Assembly: GCA_964465375.1 (NCBI GenBank) | Contig: CAYXIJ010000005.1 | Coordinates: 30,416-94,415, forward strand | Length of the DNA: 64,000 nt | Reading direction: 5' to 3' | From: CAJWKT01 sp964465375 | GTDB lineage: Bacteria; Pseudomonadota; Gammaproteobacteria; Steroidobacterales; Rariloculaceae | Part shown: positions 46,391 through 55,882 of the stretch, piece by piece | Layout of the letters: each line of letters begins with the position of its first letter | Position numbering within the stretch: the stretch's first letter is position 1 | The notes under the pieces: generated by a model | What the model saw: the letters and a program-made list of their open reading frames with translations, nothing else | The model's database searches: none | Told to the model about the DNA's origin: nothing | Program-made: the position numbers and the translations under genes

Positions 46391-47932
46391 CTAGTACGCC
46401 CCTGTTTCCTTGAAGCCCTCCACCAAGGTTTTGAGCTTTCCTTGAATATCTTCATCGTAATTGCCCGAGCTATTGATTTCATCCAGCAGATCCTGAGCGT
46501 TTGCCCGGGCATAGGCATGCAAAGCTGTTTCAAAATCCACAACCTTTTCAGAGGGAACATCATCCAGAAAACCCTCATTAACCGCGAATAAAGAAACCGC
46601 CATCTCAGCTACTGTGAGTGGTGAATACTGTTTCTGCTTCATGAGCTCAGTTACGCGCTGACCTCGATCCAACTGCTGACGGGTAGTTTCATCAAGGTCC
46701 GAAGCAAACTGCGCAAAAGCGGCCAGCTCCCGATATTGAGCGAGCGCGAGCCGTACCCCACCGCCAAGCTTTTTAATAATTCCCGTCTGCGCAGCACCGC
46801 CCACCCTAGATACCGATAACCCCGGGTTAATGGCGGGACGAATACCCGCATTGAAAAGGTCAGTTTCCAAATAGATCTGGCCATCGGTAATGGATATCAC
46901 ATTGGTGGGTACAAAAGCGGAAACGTCCCCAGCCTGCGTCTCGATAATGGGTAATGCTGTAAGCGAACCGGTCGTGCCCTTAATTTCTCCGCCTGTGGCC
47001 TCTTCTACATATTCCGCATTTACTCGTGCCGCGCGTTCCAGTAACCGCGAATGCAAATAGAAGACATCCCCAGGATATGCTTCGCGGCCTGGCGGTCTTC
47101 GAAGAAGCAAGGAAACTTGCCGGTAAGCCCAAGCCTGCTTTGTTAGATCATCGTAAATAATTAATGCATCTTGGCCGCGGTCCCTGAAGTATTCTCCCAT
47201 AGCACATCCAGCAAAGGGTGCAACATACTGCATCGCTGCAGATTCCGAGGCGGTTGCTGCAACGATTATGGTGTGCTCCATTCCTCCATATTCCTCTAGC
47301 CTTTGGACCACGTTCGCTACAGTAGAGTTCTTCTGTCCTATGGCTACATAGATGCATTTAATGCCGCTATCACGCTGATTAATGATCGCGTCGATGGCAA
47401 CAGCGCTCTTGCCTGTCTGCCGGTCGCCAATGATCAGTTCCCGTTGCCCCCTACCAATAGGCACCATGGAGTCGATGGACTTCAGTCCAGTCTGCACAGG
47501 AGCATCTACAGACTGCCGCTCAATAACACCTGGGGCCACTTTTTCTATCGGCGAACTATGTTCTGTTTCGATCGGCCCTTTCCCATCAATAGGGTTACCC
47601 AACGCATCAACAACACGCCCCAAGAGAGCATCGCCCACGGGCACCTCCAAGATACGCCCCGTTGTTTTGGCAGTATCACCCTCAGAAATGTGTTTATACT
47701 CCCCGAGCAAAACACAACCTACGGAGTCTTGCTCCAGATTGAGAGCCAATCCGTAACTACTACCTGGAAATTCGATCATCTCTCCATATTGAACATCCGC
47801 TAGACCATGAATCCGGGCAATACCATCGGTGAGGGTAATCACGGTTCCCACGTCTCGGGCTTCCGCTTTATCCTCAAAGCCCTCGATGCGTTGTTTGATA
47901 AGTTCACTAATTTCTGAAGCTTTAAGTACCAT
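46391..47932 (-). CDS. atpA: ATP synthase alpha subunit
   Basis: The 513-residue non-catalytic F1 nucleotide-binding subunit. The P-loop is IGDRQTGKSAVAID, and the ATPase alpha/beta signature is GIRPAINPGLSVSRVGGAA. The N-terminus MVLKASEISELIKQRIEGF is typical. Length is identical to E. coli. It follows atpH by 12 bases. Confidence 0.98.
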   Translation of the reverse strand: MVLKASEISELIKQRIEGFEDKAEARDVGTVITLTDGIARIHGLADVQYGEMIEFPGSSYGLALNLEQDSVGCVLLGEYKHISEGDTAKTTGRILEVPVGDALLGRVVDALGNPIDGKGPIETEHSSPIEKVAPGVIERQSVDAPVQTGLKSIDSMVPIGRGQRELIIGDRQTGKSAVAIDAIINQRDSGIKCIYVAIGQKNSTVANVVQRLEEYGGMEHTIIVAATASESAAMQYVAPFAGCAMGEYFRDRGQDALIIYDDLTKQAWAYRQVSLLLRRPPGREAYPGDVFYLHSRLLERAARVNAEYVEEATGGEIKGTTGSLTALPIIETQAGDVSAFVPTNVISITDGQIYLETDLFNAGIRPAINPGLSVSRVGGAAQTGIIKKLGGGVRLALAQYRELAAFAQFASDLDETTRQQLDRGQRVTELMKQKQYSPLTVAEMAVSLFAVNEGFLDDVPSEKVVDFETALHAYARANAQDLLDEINSSGNYDEDIQGKLKTLVEGFKETGAY

Positions 47933-47944
47933 CTATTAATCCTC

Positions 47945-48499
47945 TTACGCGACCAGTGTGTCTGCCAAGCGCTTTAAGCGACTTTCCACCGATCCATCAA
48001 TAACCATATCCTCGGCCTGAATGATTGCGCCCCCGATCAGGCCTGCCTTTACCTCACACTCCAATTTCACTGCGCGCCCTAAGCGCTTTTCTAGCGCCTT
48101 AGAAATACTCTCAATAACTGATTTGTCTACTCCAGTTGCTGTAATCAGTTTTACTCGTACGGTTTCTTCTGCCCACGCCTTTAATTTTTCAAACTGTGCT
48201 GCGATCTCCGGCAGTACTTCTAGCCGACCGTACTCTGCCAACAGGCGCAACAGGTTGGTACCCCGGCCGGAGCTAAACACATCGGCACACCCAGCCTCGT
48301 TGACAATATCTTCTACAAAAGATGCTCTTTTCTCCGGGCCGATATTCGGCCTTGCTAAAAAACGCCGTGCTGTTTCTTCCTCAATCACCTGAGCTGCGGT
48401 AGCGAGGGCCTTTGACCAGCCACTCAGTTGATTGCTGGATCTTGCAATATCAAAAATCGCTTGAGCATAGGGTCGGGCAACTTTATGTAGATCCGACAC
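47945..48499 (-). CDS. atpH: ATP synthase delta subunit
   Basis: The 184-residue peripheral-stalk subunit that links F1 to the b subunits. It starts MSDLHKVARPYAQAIFDIA and ends with the conserved GLIGGAIIQAEDMVIDGSVE. Length is near E. coli (177). It starts 3 bases after the atpF stop. Confidence 0.96.
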   Translation of the reverse strand: MSDLHKVARPYAQAIFDIARSSNQLSGWSKALATAAQVIEEETARRFLARPNIGPEKRASFVEDIVNEAGCADVFSSGRGTNLLRLLAEYGRLEVLPEIAAQFEKLKAWAEETVRVKLITATGVDKSVIESISKALEKRLGRAVKLECEVKAGLIGGAIIQAEDMVIDGSVESRLKRLADTLVA

Positions 48500-48502
48500 A
48501 GA

Positions 48503-48973
48503 CTATATTTCCGACGCCAACCGATCTAAGAGATCTCGGTGTGTCTCACCATCAATTTCTCGCTCCAACACCTTCTGAGCTCCTGCCACAGCAATCATTG
48601 CTACCTGTCCTCTCAGCTCGTCCCGCGCACGGTTAATTTCAACTTCGATTTCTGCCTGCGCACTCTCAAGCCGCCTTTGCCGCTCTTGCTCGCTCTCTTC
48701 GCGCGCACCAGAAACGATATCGTTTGCTTGCGAGCTCGCTTGCTCAACAATATCCCGCGCCTTAACTCGTGCCTCTTCAACAATCTCACCGGCACGGGTC
48801 TCAGCTTTCAGTAAGCTTCCCTGTCCTTGTTCCGCAGCCGCGAGCCCGTCAGCTATACGCTTTTCACGCTCTTCCATCGCCTGTCGAATCATTGGCCACA
48901 AGTAAGACATCGTGAACCATACCAACAGAGCAAAAACAAACATTTGAACAATCAGGGTAACGTTGATGCTCAT
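48503..48973 (-). CDS. atpF: ATP synthase subunit b
   Basis: The 156-residue membrane-anchored stator. One N-terminal helix (about residues 5-26, VTLIVQMFVFALLVWFTMSY) is followed by a long charged amphipathic helix rich in Glu, Ala and Arg. Length is identical to E. coli. Confidence 0.96.
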   Translation of the reverse strand: MSINVTLIVQMFVFALLVWFTMSYLWPMIRQAMEEREKRIADGLAAAEQGQGSLLKAETRAGEIVEEARVKARDIVEQASSQANDIVSGAREESEQERQRRLESAQAEIEVEINRARDELRGQVAMIAVAGAQKVLEREIDGETHRDLLDRLASEI

Positions 48974-49021
48974 CCTTTGGGTCTCCGGTTTAGCCTTAAC
49001 TGCATAGCTGACAGATGCGGG

Positions 49022-49309
49022 TTACCCGCCAAAAGCCGCTTCCACGGCCCCAATAAAAGGGTTTGCAAACGTGAAGAACAGCGCGATACCAACACCAATC
49101 ATTGTTACAGCATCCAAAAGCCCGGCTACAATAAACATGTTAATTCTCAGCATGGGGACAAGTTCCGGCTGTCGCGCCGCGCCGTCTAAAAACCGGCCGC
49201 CAAGCAATGCAAATCCGATGGCCGTTCCAAGTGCGCCCATGCCAATTAACAGTGCTACCGCAATAACGGTCATGCCCTGTACGTTAGCGATTAAAGTTGC
49301 AAGTTCCAT
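49022..49309 (-). CDS. atpE: ATP synthase subunit c
   Basis: The 95-residue rotor ring subunit: two membrane helices joined by the polar loop GAARQPEL. The proton-carrying carboxylate is Asp66 in FIVAGLLDAVTMIGVG. The residue pattern (Asp, without the Gln/Glu-Ser set of sodium-type rings) points to proton coupling. A strong site, AGGAGG, precedes the ATG. It is a little longer than E. coli c (79) at its C-terminus. Confidence 0.97.
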   Translation of the reverse strand: MELATLIANVQGMTVIAVALLIGMGALGTAIGFALLGGRFLDGAARQPELVPMLRINMFIVAGLLDAVTMIGVGIALFFTFANPFIGAVEAAFGG

Positions 49310-49360
49310 ATTTCCTCCTAAGCCTCTAGGGCCTCAAAAGCCCCCAAAATGAAATTGATG

Positions 49361-50200
49361 TTAATGCTCCTCATGAGCCATTCCCAAATAAACTATTGTC
49401 AGCATCATAAAAATAAATGCCTGCAAAGTGATAATCACAATATGAAACAAAGTCCATACCAACCCAAGCAAAATTTGCATGATGAGAAGACCGAAACTCC
49501 CCGGGTCAGCTAGATTTAAAAATACTTGGCCAATCGAATCCGCGCTTGCGGACAGAGTAAAAATTGCGATTAAAATAAATATAAGTTCGCCAGCATACAA
49601 ATTTCCAAACAACCGCAACGCCAATGAGATTGGCTTTGCCAATTCTTCGACAATCTTGAGCATGAAATTGAAAGGAAGAAACCACTTTCCAAACGGCTTG
49701 AAAAAAATCTCTTTAAGAAATCCAGCGCCGCCTTTGATTTTAATGCTGTAAAAAATGATCAGAATAAAAACACTAAAGGACATGCCGAAGGTGGTGTTGA
49801 GATCTGTAGTTGGAACCACTTTCATGTATTCAATGCCCATAGCCTCGCCTATGGCAGGCAACAGGTCAACCGGCACCAAATCCATAAAATTCATTAAAAA
49901 AATCCAGCAGAAAATCGTTAGGGAAAGCGGGGCTATCAATCGGGATGAGCCATGAAAACTATCTTTGACCTGCGTATCCACAAATTCAACTATAAGCTCG
50001 ACAAAATTCTGCCACCCCGAAGGCACCCCAGCTGATGCTCTCCGCGCAGCCACAAAGAAACTGCCACAAAACAAAAAACCAAGGACCACAGCATAAAAAA
50101 TACTGTCCAGATGAAACGTCCAAAACCCTTCCCCAACGTGCAGATTGGTTAGGTGGTGGACGATGTAGTCCGTGGAGGTTTCTGTGTGTGCGTCCTCCAT
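49361..50200 (-). CDS. atpB: ATP synthase subunit a
   Basis: The 279-residue proton channel subunit with several hydrophobic helices. The essential Arg lies in LAKPISLALRLFGNLYAGEL. The motif NFMDLVPVDLLP is conserved. It is followed by atpE after 51 bases and preceded by atpI after 27 bases. Confidence 0.97.
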   Translation of the reverse strand: MEDAHTETSTDYIVHHLTNLHVGEGFWTFHLDSIFYAVVLGFLFCGSFFVAARRASAGVPSGWQNFVELIVEFVDTQVKDSFHGSSRLIAPLSLTIFCWIFLMNFMDLVPVDLLPAIGEAMGIEYMKVVPTTDLNTTFGMSFSVFILIIFYSIKIKGGAGFLKEIFFKPFGKWFLPFNFMLKIVEELAKPISLALRLFGNLYAGELIFILIAIFTLSASADSIGQVFLNLADPGSFGLLIMQILLGLVWTLFHIVIITLQAFIFMMLTIVYLGMAHEEH

Positions 50201-50227
50201 TTCTATCCCGGTGTTACCTTCACAATC

Positions 50228-50644
50228 TTAACCTTCAGACATATCCACATTGCTCGGCGTCCCCAGCCTCAGCACCAAAGCGGCCCAATAAACAATAAAG
50301 GTCGCCGCAAAACCACCGATCATGGGCCCAAAAGAAACCTCTAGAAACCGAATAGCTAGCACAAATAATCCCGCAGTTAACACTAGCTTGAAAAACTCCC
50401 CTTGATAGATACTCCTGAGCACTTTTGCCGGCTCAGTTTTAGGTCCATGCCGAAACATACTAACCACCATATAAAAACTAGCGAGTGCGCCAATTGCGCC
50501 GCCTGTTAGGGCGGATATCCCAGCCCTGCTCCCCCCTAACAAAAAACAAATCAAACCTGCCAGCAACGCAAGCCCCATTTGTACTAAAACGATACGAAGG
50601 GCAAATCTCCGAGCATTCAGAAAACTTTTTTCGAGTTCACTCAC
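50228..50644 (-). CDS. atpI: ATP synthase accessory protein I
   Basis: A 138-residue membrane protein with four hydrophobic helices. The GGAIGALASFYMV stretch and its position at the head of the atp operon identify it. AtpI helps assemble the c ring but is not essential. The start is GTG 50644, preceded by GGCGG. A terminator-like hairpin lies 38 bases upstream, so the atp promoter may be close by or the operon may be partly read through from parB. Confidence 0.88.
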   Translation of the reverse strand: MSELEKSFLNARRFALRIVLVQMGLALLAGLICFLLGGSRAGISALTGGAIGALASFYMVVSMFRHGPKTEPAKVLRSIYQGEFFKLVLTAGLFVLAIRFLEVSFGPMIGGFAATFIVYWAALVLRLGTPSNVDMSEG

Positions 50645-50681
50645 GAAAAAAAGCCGCCAGATCTGTCCACTACAGACAAAG

Positions 50682-50700
50682 AAAAAGCCACATATGTGGC
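50682..50700 (-). terminator. Rho-independent terminator-like hairpin between parB and atpI
   Basis: Read on the minus strand, a perfect 14-base palindrome (GCCACATATGTGGC, 50687-50700) is followed at once by TTTTT and more T-rich sequence. It would end or weaken transcription from parB into atpI. A second small stem (TCTGT/ACAGA) lies just downstream, at 50663-50677. Confidence 0.65.
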
Positions 50701-50772
50701 ATCGAAACCGAATACATTCAAGCTACCAAATGACCGCGCTATTCTAAGGTCTTGCCTAATGCGGTTCAAGAT

Positions 50773-51660
50773 TTAGTCAATATGCCCAATAATTCCTTCT
50801 AACTCTTCCAGGCTGTGGTACCGGATGACAATCCGCCCACCAACCCGCTGTTTTTCTATTCGGACCGGTGCCCCAAGCTTTTCTCCGATCTCCATTTCTA
50901 ATCGAGCAACGTTCGGATCTTTAGGGGTCGAACTTCTACTGCCGGCGTTCTGTCCTGCGGGCTGAGATAAACGTTTTGCGGCCCGTTCTGTTTCCCGCAC
51001 ACTTAGCCCCTCCTTGATCACTCGAGTAGCCAGCTTAGCCTGGGCCTCAGCCGATTCCAGCGAGAGAAGCGCCCGAGCATGACCCATGTCGAGTTGGCGC
51101 TGTTCAAGCATATCCTTAACCGTATCGGGTAACTCGAGAAGTCTCATTAAATTGCTAACCGATGCCCGGCTACGGCCTACCTCATCGGACACCTCGCTAT
51201 GAGTCATGCCAAAATCATCTACCAAGCATTTAAAGGCACGGGCCTCTTCGAGGGCATTTAAATCTTCACGCTGAATATTCTCAATCAGCGCGACCGCGAG
51301 AGCAGCCTGATCGGGTATATCCTTCACCAGCGCTGGTACCGACTGTAGTCCGGCTAATTGTGCGGCTCTCCATCGACGCTCACCCGCTATGATTTCATAC
51401 TGCGTCTCACCAGCTCCAGAACCAAGTGGGCGAACTACGATCGGCTGAAAGAGACCATGAGAACGGATAGTATTTGCAAGCTCTTCAAGGCTTTCCTCTC
51501 TCATATCCAAATGCGAGCGCGGCTGATAGTGTCCACGCTGAAGCAGGTCCACAGGAATTTCCTTGAGGCCAGTTGCCACCACCTGATCATTCGGTCTAAT
51601 TTCGGTACTCAGTAGGGCATCAAGCCCACGCCCGAGACTTTTTCTCTTAGCCATTGTCAT
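50773..51660 (-). CDS. parB: Chromosome partitioning protein ParB
   Basis: A 295-residue CTPase and parS-binding protein of chromosome segregation. The N-terminus is KRKSLGRGLDALL. The ParB/Srx domain has IIAGERRWRAAQLAGL and LIENIQREDLNALEEA, and the helix-turn-helix is MTHSEVSDEVGRSRASVSNL. ATG 51654 is an equally good start. No exact parS site (TGTTTCACGTGAAACA) was seen in the window. It follows parA by 36 bases. Confidence 0.96.
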   Translation of the reverse strand: MTMAKRKSLGRGLDALLSTEIRPNDQVVATGLKEIPVDLLQRGHYQPRSHLDMREESLEELANTIRSHGLFQPIVVRPLGSGAGETQYEIIAGERRWRAAQLAGLQSVPALVKDIPDQAALAVALIENIQREDLNALEEARAFKCLVDDFGMTHSEVSDEVGRSRASVSNLMRLLELPDTVKDMLEQRQLDMGHARALLSLESAEAQAKLATRVIKEGLSVRETERAAKRLSQPAGQNAGSRSSTPKDPNVARLEMEIGEKLGAPVRIEKQRVGGRIVIRYHSLEELEGIIGHID

Positions 51661-51696
51661 AAATAAAATTTAGAGAGAAAGGGCATGCTGATTGTA

Positions 51697-52503
51697 TCAG
51701 TTAGCGCCTGTTGGCGGAGGGTCTCGTAGAGGTTCTTCAGCTCCATCACGGCGATTTATCTCGCCGGCCAAGGCAAGATACGCTAGTGCTCCTGAAGAAT
51801 TTTTATCATGATAAAGGGCTGGCTTACCAAAACTAGGTGCCTCTGCCAACCGAACGTTTCGCGGAATCACTGATCGGTAAACGCGATCTCCAAAATGCTC
51901 AAGCAGCTGGGCAGAAACCTCGTTGGCAAGATTGTTTCTATGATCGAACATGGTGCGCAGGATCCCTTGAATTGTCAGCCCTGGGTTAGCGCTCGCCCTG
52001 ATTTGCTCTATCGTTCCAAGTAATGAAGTTAAGCCTTCGAGTGCGTAGTACTCGCACTGCATGGGAATAAGCACCCCTTGGGCCGCCGTAAGGGCATTGA
52101 CTGTTAGCATGTTGATCGCCGGAGGACAATCAACCAGCACATAATCGTAACGCCCATCCATAGGCTTCAGCGCATTGCCGAGTCGAAATTCGCGCTCAGG
52201 CTCGTTCAACAGCTTAATCTCAGCCACAGTCAGGTGCTGATTGCTCGGCAAAACCGCAAAACCGCCCAGGGTTGCCCTTACAATCGCATTCGCGGCGGGA
52301 ATGCCATCCAGCAATACCTCACAGACACCCTCCGTCACATCCTCCTTATCAATACCACAACCCATAGTGGCATTGCCCTGTGGGTCCATATCAACCAACA
52401 ACACTTGCCGTTTAGTAGCCGCCAGAGATGCAGCGAGATTCACGCAGGTTGTAGTTTTACCTACGCCGCCTTTTTGATTAGCGATCGCAATAATTCTGGT
52501 CAT
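51697..52503 (-). CDS. parA: Chromosome partitioning ATPase ParA
   Basis: A 268-residue ParA/Soj ATPase. The deviant Walker A box is IANQKGGVGKTTTCVNLAA, the Walker A' region is LLVDMDPQGNATMGCG, and YDYVLVDCPPAINML is the Walker B. Length and lack of an N-terminal DNA-binding domain mark the chromosomal type. It overlaps the rsmG stop by 4 bases. Confidence 0.97.
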   Translation of the reverse strand: MTRIIAIANQKGGVGKTTTCVNLAASLAATKRQVLLVDMDPQGNATMGCGIDKEDVTEGVCEVLLDGIPAANAIVRATLGGFAVLPSNQHLTVAEIKLLNEPEREFRLGNALKPMDGRYDYVLVDCPPAINMLTVNALTAAQGVLIPMQCEYYALEGLTSLLGTIEQIRASANPGLTIQGILRTMFDHRNNLANEVSAQLLEHFGDRVYRSVIPRNVRLAEAPSFGKPALYHDKNSSGALAYLALAGEINRRDGAEEPLRDPPPTGAN

Positions 52504-53150
52504 GGAGTTCCTTCTTTTCCGGCGCGCTGCACAAGTATTACTGATCCACTAACTAAGTCCTGCCTAGGCACTTCTATGCAGCGAACACTAAATTCCGCAC
52601 TAAGTCTGCCCAGGCTCTCCTCAGCCTGACGGGTGCCCGTTAGAATAAAAAGCTTGCTATCAATATCCAATAGATGTCCAGCCAATACTACTAAATCGGG
52701 CACAGCGGCAACGGCCCGAGCAAGCACCGTATCAAAGGGCTGCCCAGTTGGTAAGTCTTCTACGCGGCAATTTTTGACGAAAACATTTGTCAATCGCAAA
52801 GTACTTTGAGCGTGGCGTAAAAACCGGGCTCGCTTTGCCCGACTGTCAATCAACGTAAACTCCCGCCCCTCTTCAACAATACTCAACGGCAACCCTGGAA
52901 GACCAGCACCTGTCCCAACATCAGCAATGCGTTGCCCTGACAACAGGGGCCTCAGGGCCAGGCTTTCCAACAGGTGACGGTCGATCATCTGATCCGTAGA
53001 CCGAATGCCCGTAAGATTATGAGTTTGATTCCAGCGATTGAGCAACCAGAGAAAATCGGCCAATCTTTCCATCTGCGTTAGGGTTATTTTAAGGCCCGCC
53101 AATGCTAGCCTCTCGCTAACTTCCCGCCCGTGCAGCTCGCGTTTTGTCAA
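52500..53150 (-). CDS. rsmG: 16S rRNA (guanine-527-N7)-methyltransferase
   Basis: A 216-residue RsmG (GidB) enzyme. It has LNRWNQTHNLTGIRS, the SAM-binding IADVGTGAGLPGLPLSI and DSRAKRARFLRHA. It normally follows mnmG directly; here an oligopeptide transporter operon stands between the two genes. It is coupled to parA by a 4-base overlap. Confidence 0.96.
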   Translation of the reverse strand: MTKRELHGREVSERLALAGLKITLTQMERLADFLWLLNRWNQTHNLTGIRSTDQMIDRHLLESLALRPLLSGQRIADVGTGAGLPGLPLSIVEEGREFTLIDSRAKRARFLRHAQSTLRLTNVFVKNCRVEDLPTGQPFDTVLARAVAAVPDLVVLAGHLLDIDSKLFILTGTRQAEESLGRLSAEFSVRCIEVPRQDLVSGSVILVQRAGKEGTP

Positions 53151-53159
53151 TGGTTTCCC

Positions 53160-54995
53160 CTAGTGAGTCCGTCCTGTACTTATCTCCTCTGCCTTGTGGC
53201 AGGCGACAAGGGTCTGGCTAATTCTTCGTAGTTCCGGCGCCTCCATCCGGCACCTTTGCTCCGCGTAGCGGCAACGTGTCTGAAAGCGGCAACCCGAAGG
53301 CGGATTTATTGGCGAAGGTAAATCCCCGCTCAAGAGCTGCCTTTTTCTCTTCCGCTCCGTGTCTGGGTCTGGAACAGGGGCAGCACTAATAAGGGCCGAG
53401 GTATAAGGATGAAGGGGCCCTTCATAAAGATCCGAAGCTGGAGCAACCTCGACAATTTGCCCGAGATACATTACCGCAATGCGGTGGCTAATGCTTCGAA
53501 CGACAGCTAGATCATGCGCGATAAAAATTAGAGACAAGCCAAGCTCGTTCTGCAAATCCGCAAGTAGCTTCATAATCTGGTTCTGAATCGGCACATCAAG
53601 CGCACTTACTGGTTCATCACAAATAATGAGGCGCGGCCTTAAAACTAACGCTCTAGCGATACCAATCCGCTGACACTGTCCCCCCGAAAATTCATGGGGG
53701 TAACGGTTCAGTCCCTCTTTACCGAGGCCCACTCGCTGCAAAACTTCCAACGCCTCTCTTTTAACAGCCTGACGCGAAAGATCCGGGCGGTGTGTCCAAA
53801 GCGGTTCACTCACAATGTTCCCCACTGTCATGCGCGGATTAAGGGAGGCCAGGGGGTCCTGAAAAATGATCGTCATCTCCTTGCGCAGCGGCTGCAGTTT
53901 GGGTTCCGTTAGGTCCGTTAGCGTTGTCCCAAGCAAACATACTTGTCCACTCGTGGTTGGCACGAGGCGAAGAATCGCTCGGGCCAAGGTTGACTTGCCA
54001 CACCCAGATTCACCAACTACCCCTAGGGTTTCCCCCGACTCTAGACTGAGATCCACACCATCCACCGCTTTCAGAAGAAGTTTAGATGACCATCGCACGG
54101 GATTTTTTACGGGAAAATGAACCCGCAAGTCGTGAACGTCCAACAACGGTCCATTCTCGTCTTTGCCCTGTCCCGCGGTTTTACCATCTCTTTGGGTAAG
54201 CGGCGTGACTTGTTGGTCTGGCCTGGGAATTGCCTCTAAAAGAGCCTTCGTATAAGCGTTCTTAGGGTGATAAAAAATTTTTCTGGTCACTCCCTCTTCC
54301 ATAAGGCCCCCCTCATGCATAACTAGCATCCTTTCACACAGGCCAGCAACCACCCCTAGGTCGTGGGTAATAAAAATGATAGCGGTGCCGAAACGTTCAT
54401 TTATGTCTTGCATCAAACAAATTATTTGAGCCTGAACTGTCACATCTAGTGCAGTAGTAGGTTCATCAGCAATAAGGATATCCGGACTCAGAAGAAGGCA
54501 CGAAGCAATCATTACGCGTTGACGCATACCGCCTGAGAGCTCATGCGGATAGCGATCAAAACATTTTCGGGCATCTGGGATTTTCACCGCTTCTAGCATT
54601 TCTATGCAATGCTCTTGTGCAGCTTTCCTCGAAAGCTTTTTGTGTTGGCGCAAAGCCTGCATCATCTGCCCTGCAACGGTTAAATAAGGATTCAACGAAG
54701 TCATTGGGTCTTGAAATACCATGGAGATTCTTTTGCCCCTGATCTTTCTCAGTTCCACCTCAGACAACTCAAGCAAATTTTGTCCGCAAAAATTAGCGGA
54801 GCCGCTGACCCTGCCATTGTCTGCAAGCAACCCCAGAATACTCAACACACTTTGACTTTTCCCTGATCCAGATTCTCCGACTATCCCTAAAATTTCCCCC
54901 GTATCCAGATGGAAATTCAGTCCCTTCACCGCCTGCACTTCGCGATCAGAAGTCCAGAATCGAACTTTGAGGTCCGATACTTCTAGTAGCTTCAT
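53160..54995 (-). CDS. Fused oligopeptide ABC transporter ATPase (OppD-OppF type)
   Basis: A 611-residue protein with two complete ABC ATPase domains, equal to OppD plus OppF (or DppD-DppF) in one chain. Domain 1 has GESGSGKSQ, HELSGGMRQRV and LIADEPTTALD. Domain 2 has GESGCGKST, HEFSGGQCQRI and IICDEPVSALD. Each is followed by an oligopeptide-type C-terminal extension, the last with SGCRFQTRCRYAEQRC. Fused ATPases of this layout serve peptide or opine importers such as Yej. The start overlaps oppC by 4 bases. rsmG begins 9 bases downstream. Confidence 0.93.
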   Translation of the reverse strand: MKLLEVSDLKVRFWTSDREVQAVKGLNFHLDTGEILGIVGESGSGKSQSVLSILGLLADNGRVSGSANFCGQNLLELSEVELRKIRGKRISMVFQDPMTSLNPYLTVAGQMMQALRQHKKLSRKAAQEHCIEMLEAVKIPDARKCFDRYPHELSGGMRQRVMIASCLLLSPDILIADEPTTALDVTVQAQIICLMQDINERFGTAIIFITHDLGVVAGLCERMLVMHEGGLMEEGVTRKIFYHPKNAYTKALLEAIPRPDQQVTPLTQRDGKTAGQGKDENGPLLDVHDLRVHFPVKNPVRWSSKLLLKAVDGVDLSLESGETLGVVGESGCGKSTLARAILRLVPTTSGQVCLLGTTLTDLTEPKLQPLRKEMTIIFQDPLASLNPRMTVGNIVSEPLWTHRPDLSRQAVKREALEVLQRVGLGKEGLNRYPHEFSGGQCQRIGIARALVLRPRLIICDEPVSALDVPIQNQIMKLLADLQNELGLSLIFIAHDLAVVRSISHRIAVMYLGQIVEVAPASDLYEGPLHPYTSALISAAPVPDPDTERKRKRQLLSGDLPSPINPPSGCRFQTRCRYAEQRCRMEAPELRRISQTLVACHKAEEISTGRTH

Positions 54996-55872
54996 TGCCG
55001 GTCCTTGGGATCAAGCGCATCACGCATTCCGTCACCAATAAAATTAAAACAGAAAAGGGTCGTAGCAAGCAGAAAAGCAGGAAATAGCAGCATCCAAGGG
55101 GCTGTTTCCATCTCCTCCGACCCCTCTTTCACTAACGCCCCCCAGGACGTCATCGGCTCCTGAACGCCGAGCCCGAGAAAGCTTAAAAAAGATTCCACCA
55201 AAATCACCTGCGGAATAGTTAAGGTGATATATACAGCAACACCCCCAAAAGATTGGGCACAATGTGCCGAACAAGAATTGCCAAGGCCCCAACTCCCTGG
55301 GCTTGTGCGGCCTCAACGAACTCCCGCTGCTTGAGGCTTAGAGTCTGTCCGCGCACGATCCGCGCCATGTCTAACCAGTTGATTGCCCCTATGGCTACAA
55401 AAATCAACAAAATATTTCGGCCAAAAAAAACCATTAACAAGATCACGAAAAACATAAAGGGCATGGCATACAGGATGTCCACAAAACGCATCATGATGGC
55501 ATCCAAGCGTCCACCAAAATAACCCGCAGTAGCGCCGTAACTGATGCCGATGAGCAAGCTCACCACACTCGCAACAACCCCTACCAGAAGAGATATCCGG
55601 CCCCCGTAGAGTGTTCGAACAAAAAGATCGCGTCCAAGGGTATCTGTTCCAAAAAAATGCCCTGTCCCCAAGCTCGGCCCGATAGAGGTATTAGGCCAGT
55701 CCGTAAAATCATACGCGTACTGACTAAACCAGGGCCCTACGGTAACCACAAGCACGATGATGGCCATCAGCATAGCCCCGGTCATCGCAGCACGGTTGCG
55801 CCTGAGGGTCCGCCAAGCATCTCCCCACAAACTTCTAGCAACTACTTGATCTTGTTTGGTCTCGATACCCAC
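54992..55872 (-). pseudogene. oppC: Oligopeptide ABC transporter permease OppC, frameshifted
   Basis: An inner-membrane permease broken by one base. The first 217 residues (55219-55872) start MGIETKQDQVVARSLWGDAW, keep GTDTLGRDLFVRTLYGGRIS and the EAAQAQGVGALAILVRHIVP loop, then run into TAA. The rest (ILVESFLSFLGLGVQEP to the end at 54992) continues in another frame. Adding one G to the G5 run at 55242-55246 restores the expected PNLLG-VAVYITLTIP sequence. The event is therefore a one-base loss in a homopolymer, either an assembly error or a young mutation. All other genes of the transporter look intact. Confidence 0.9.
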
Positions 55873-55882
55873 GCCTCACGCC

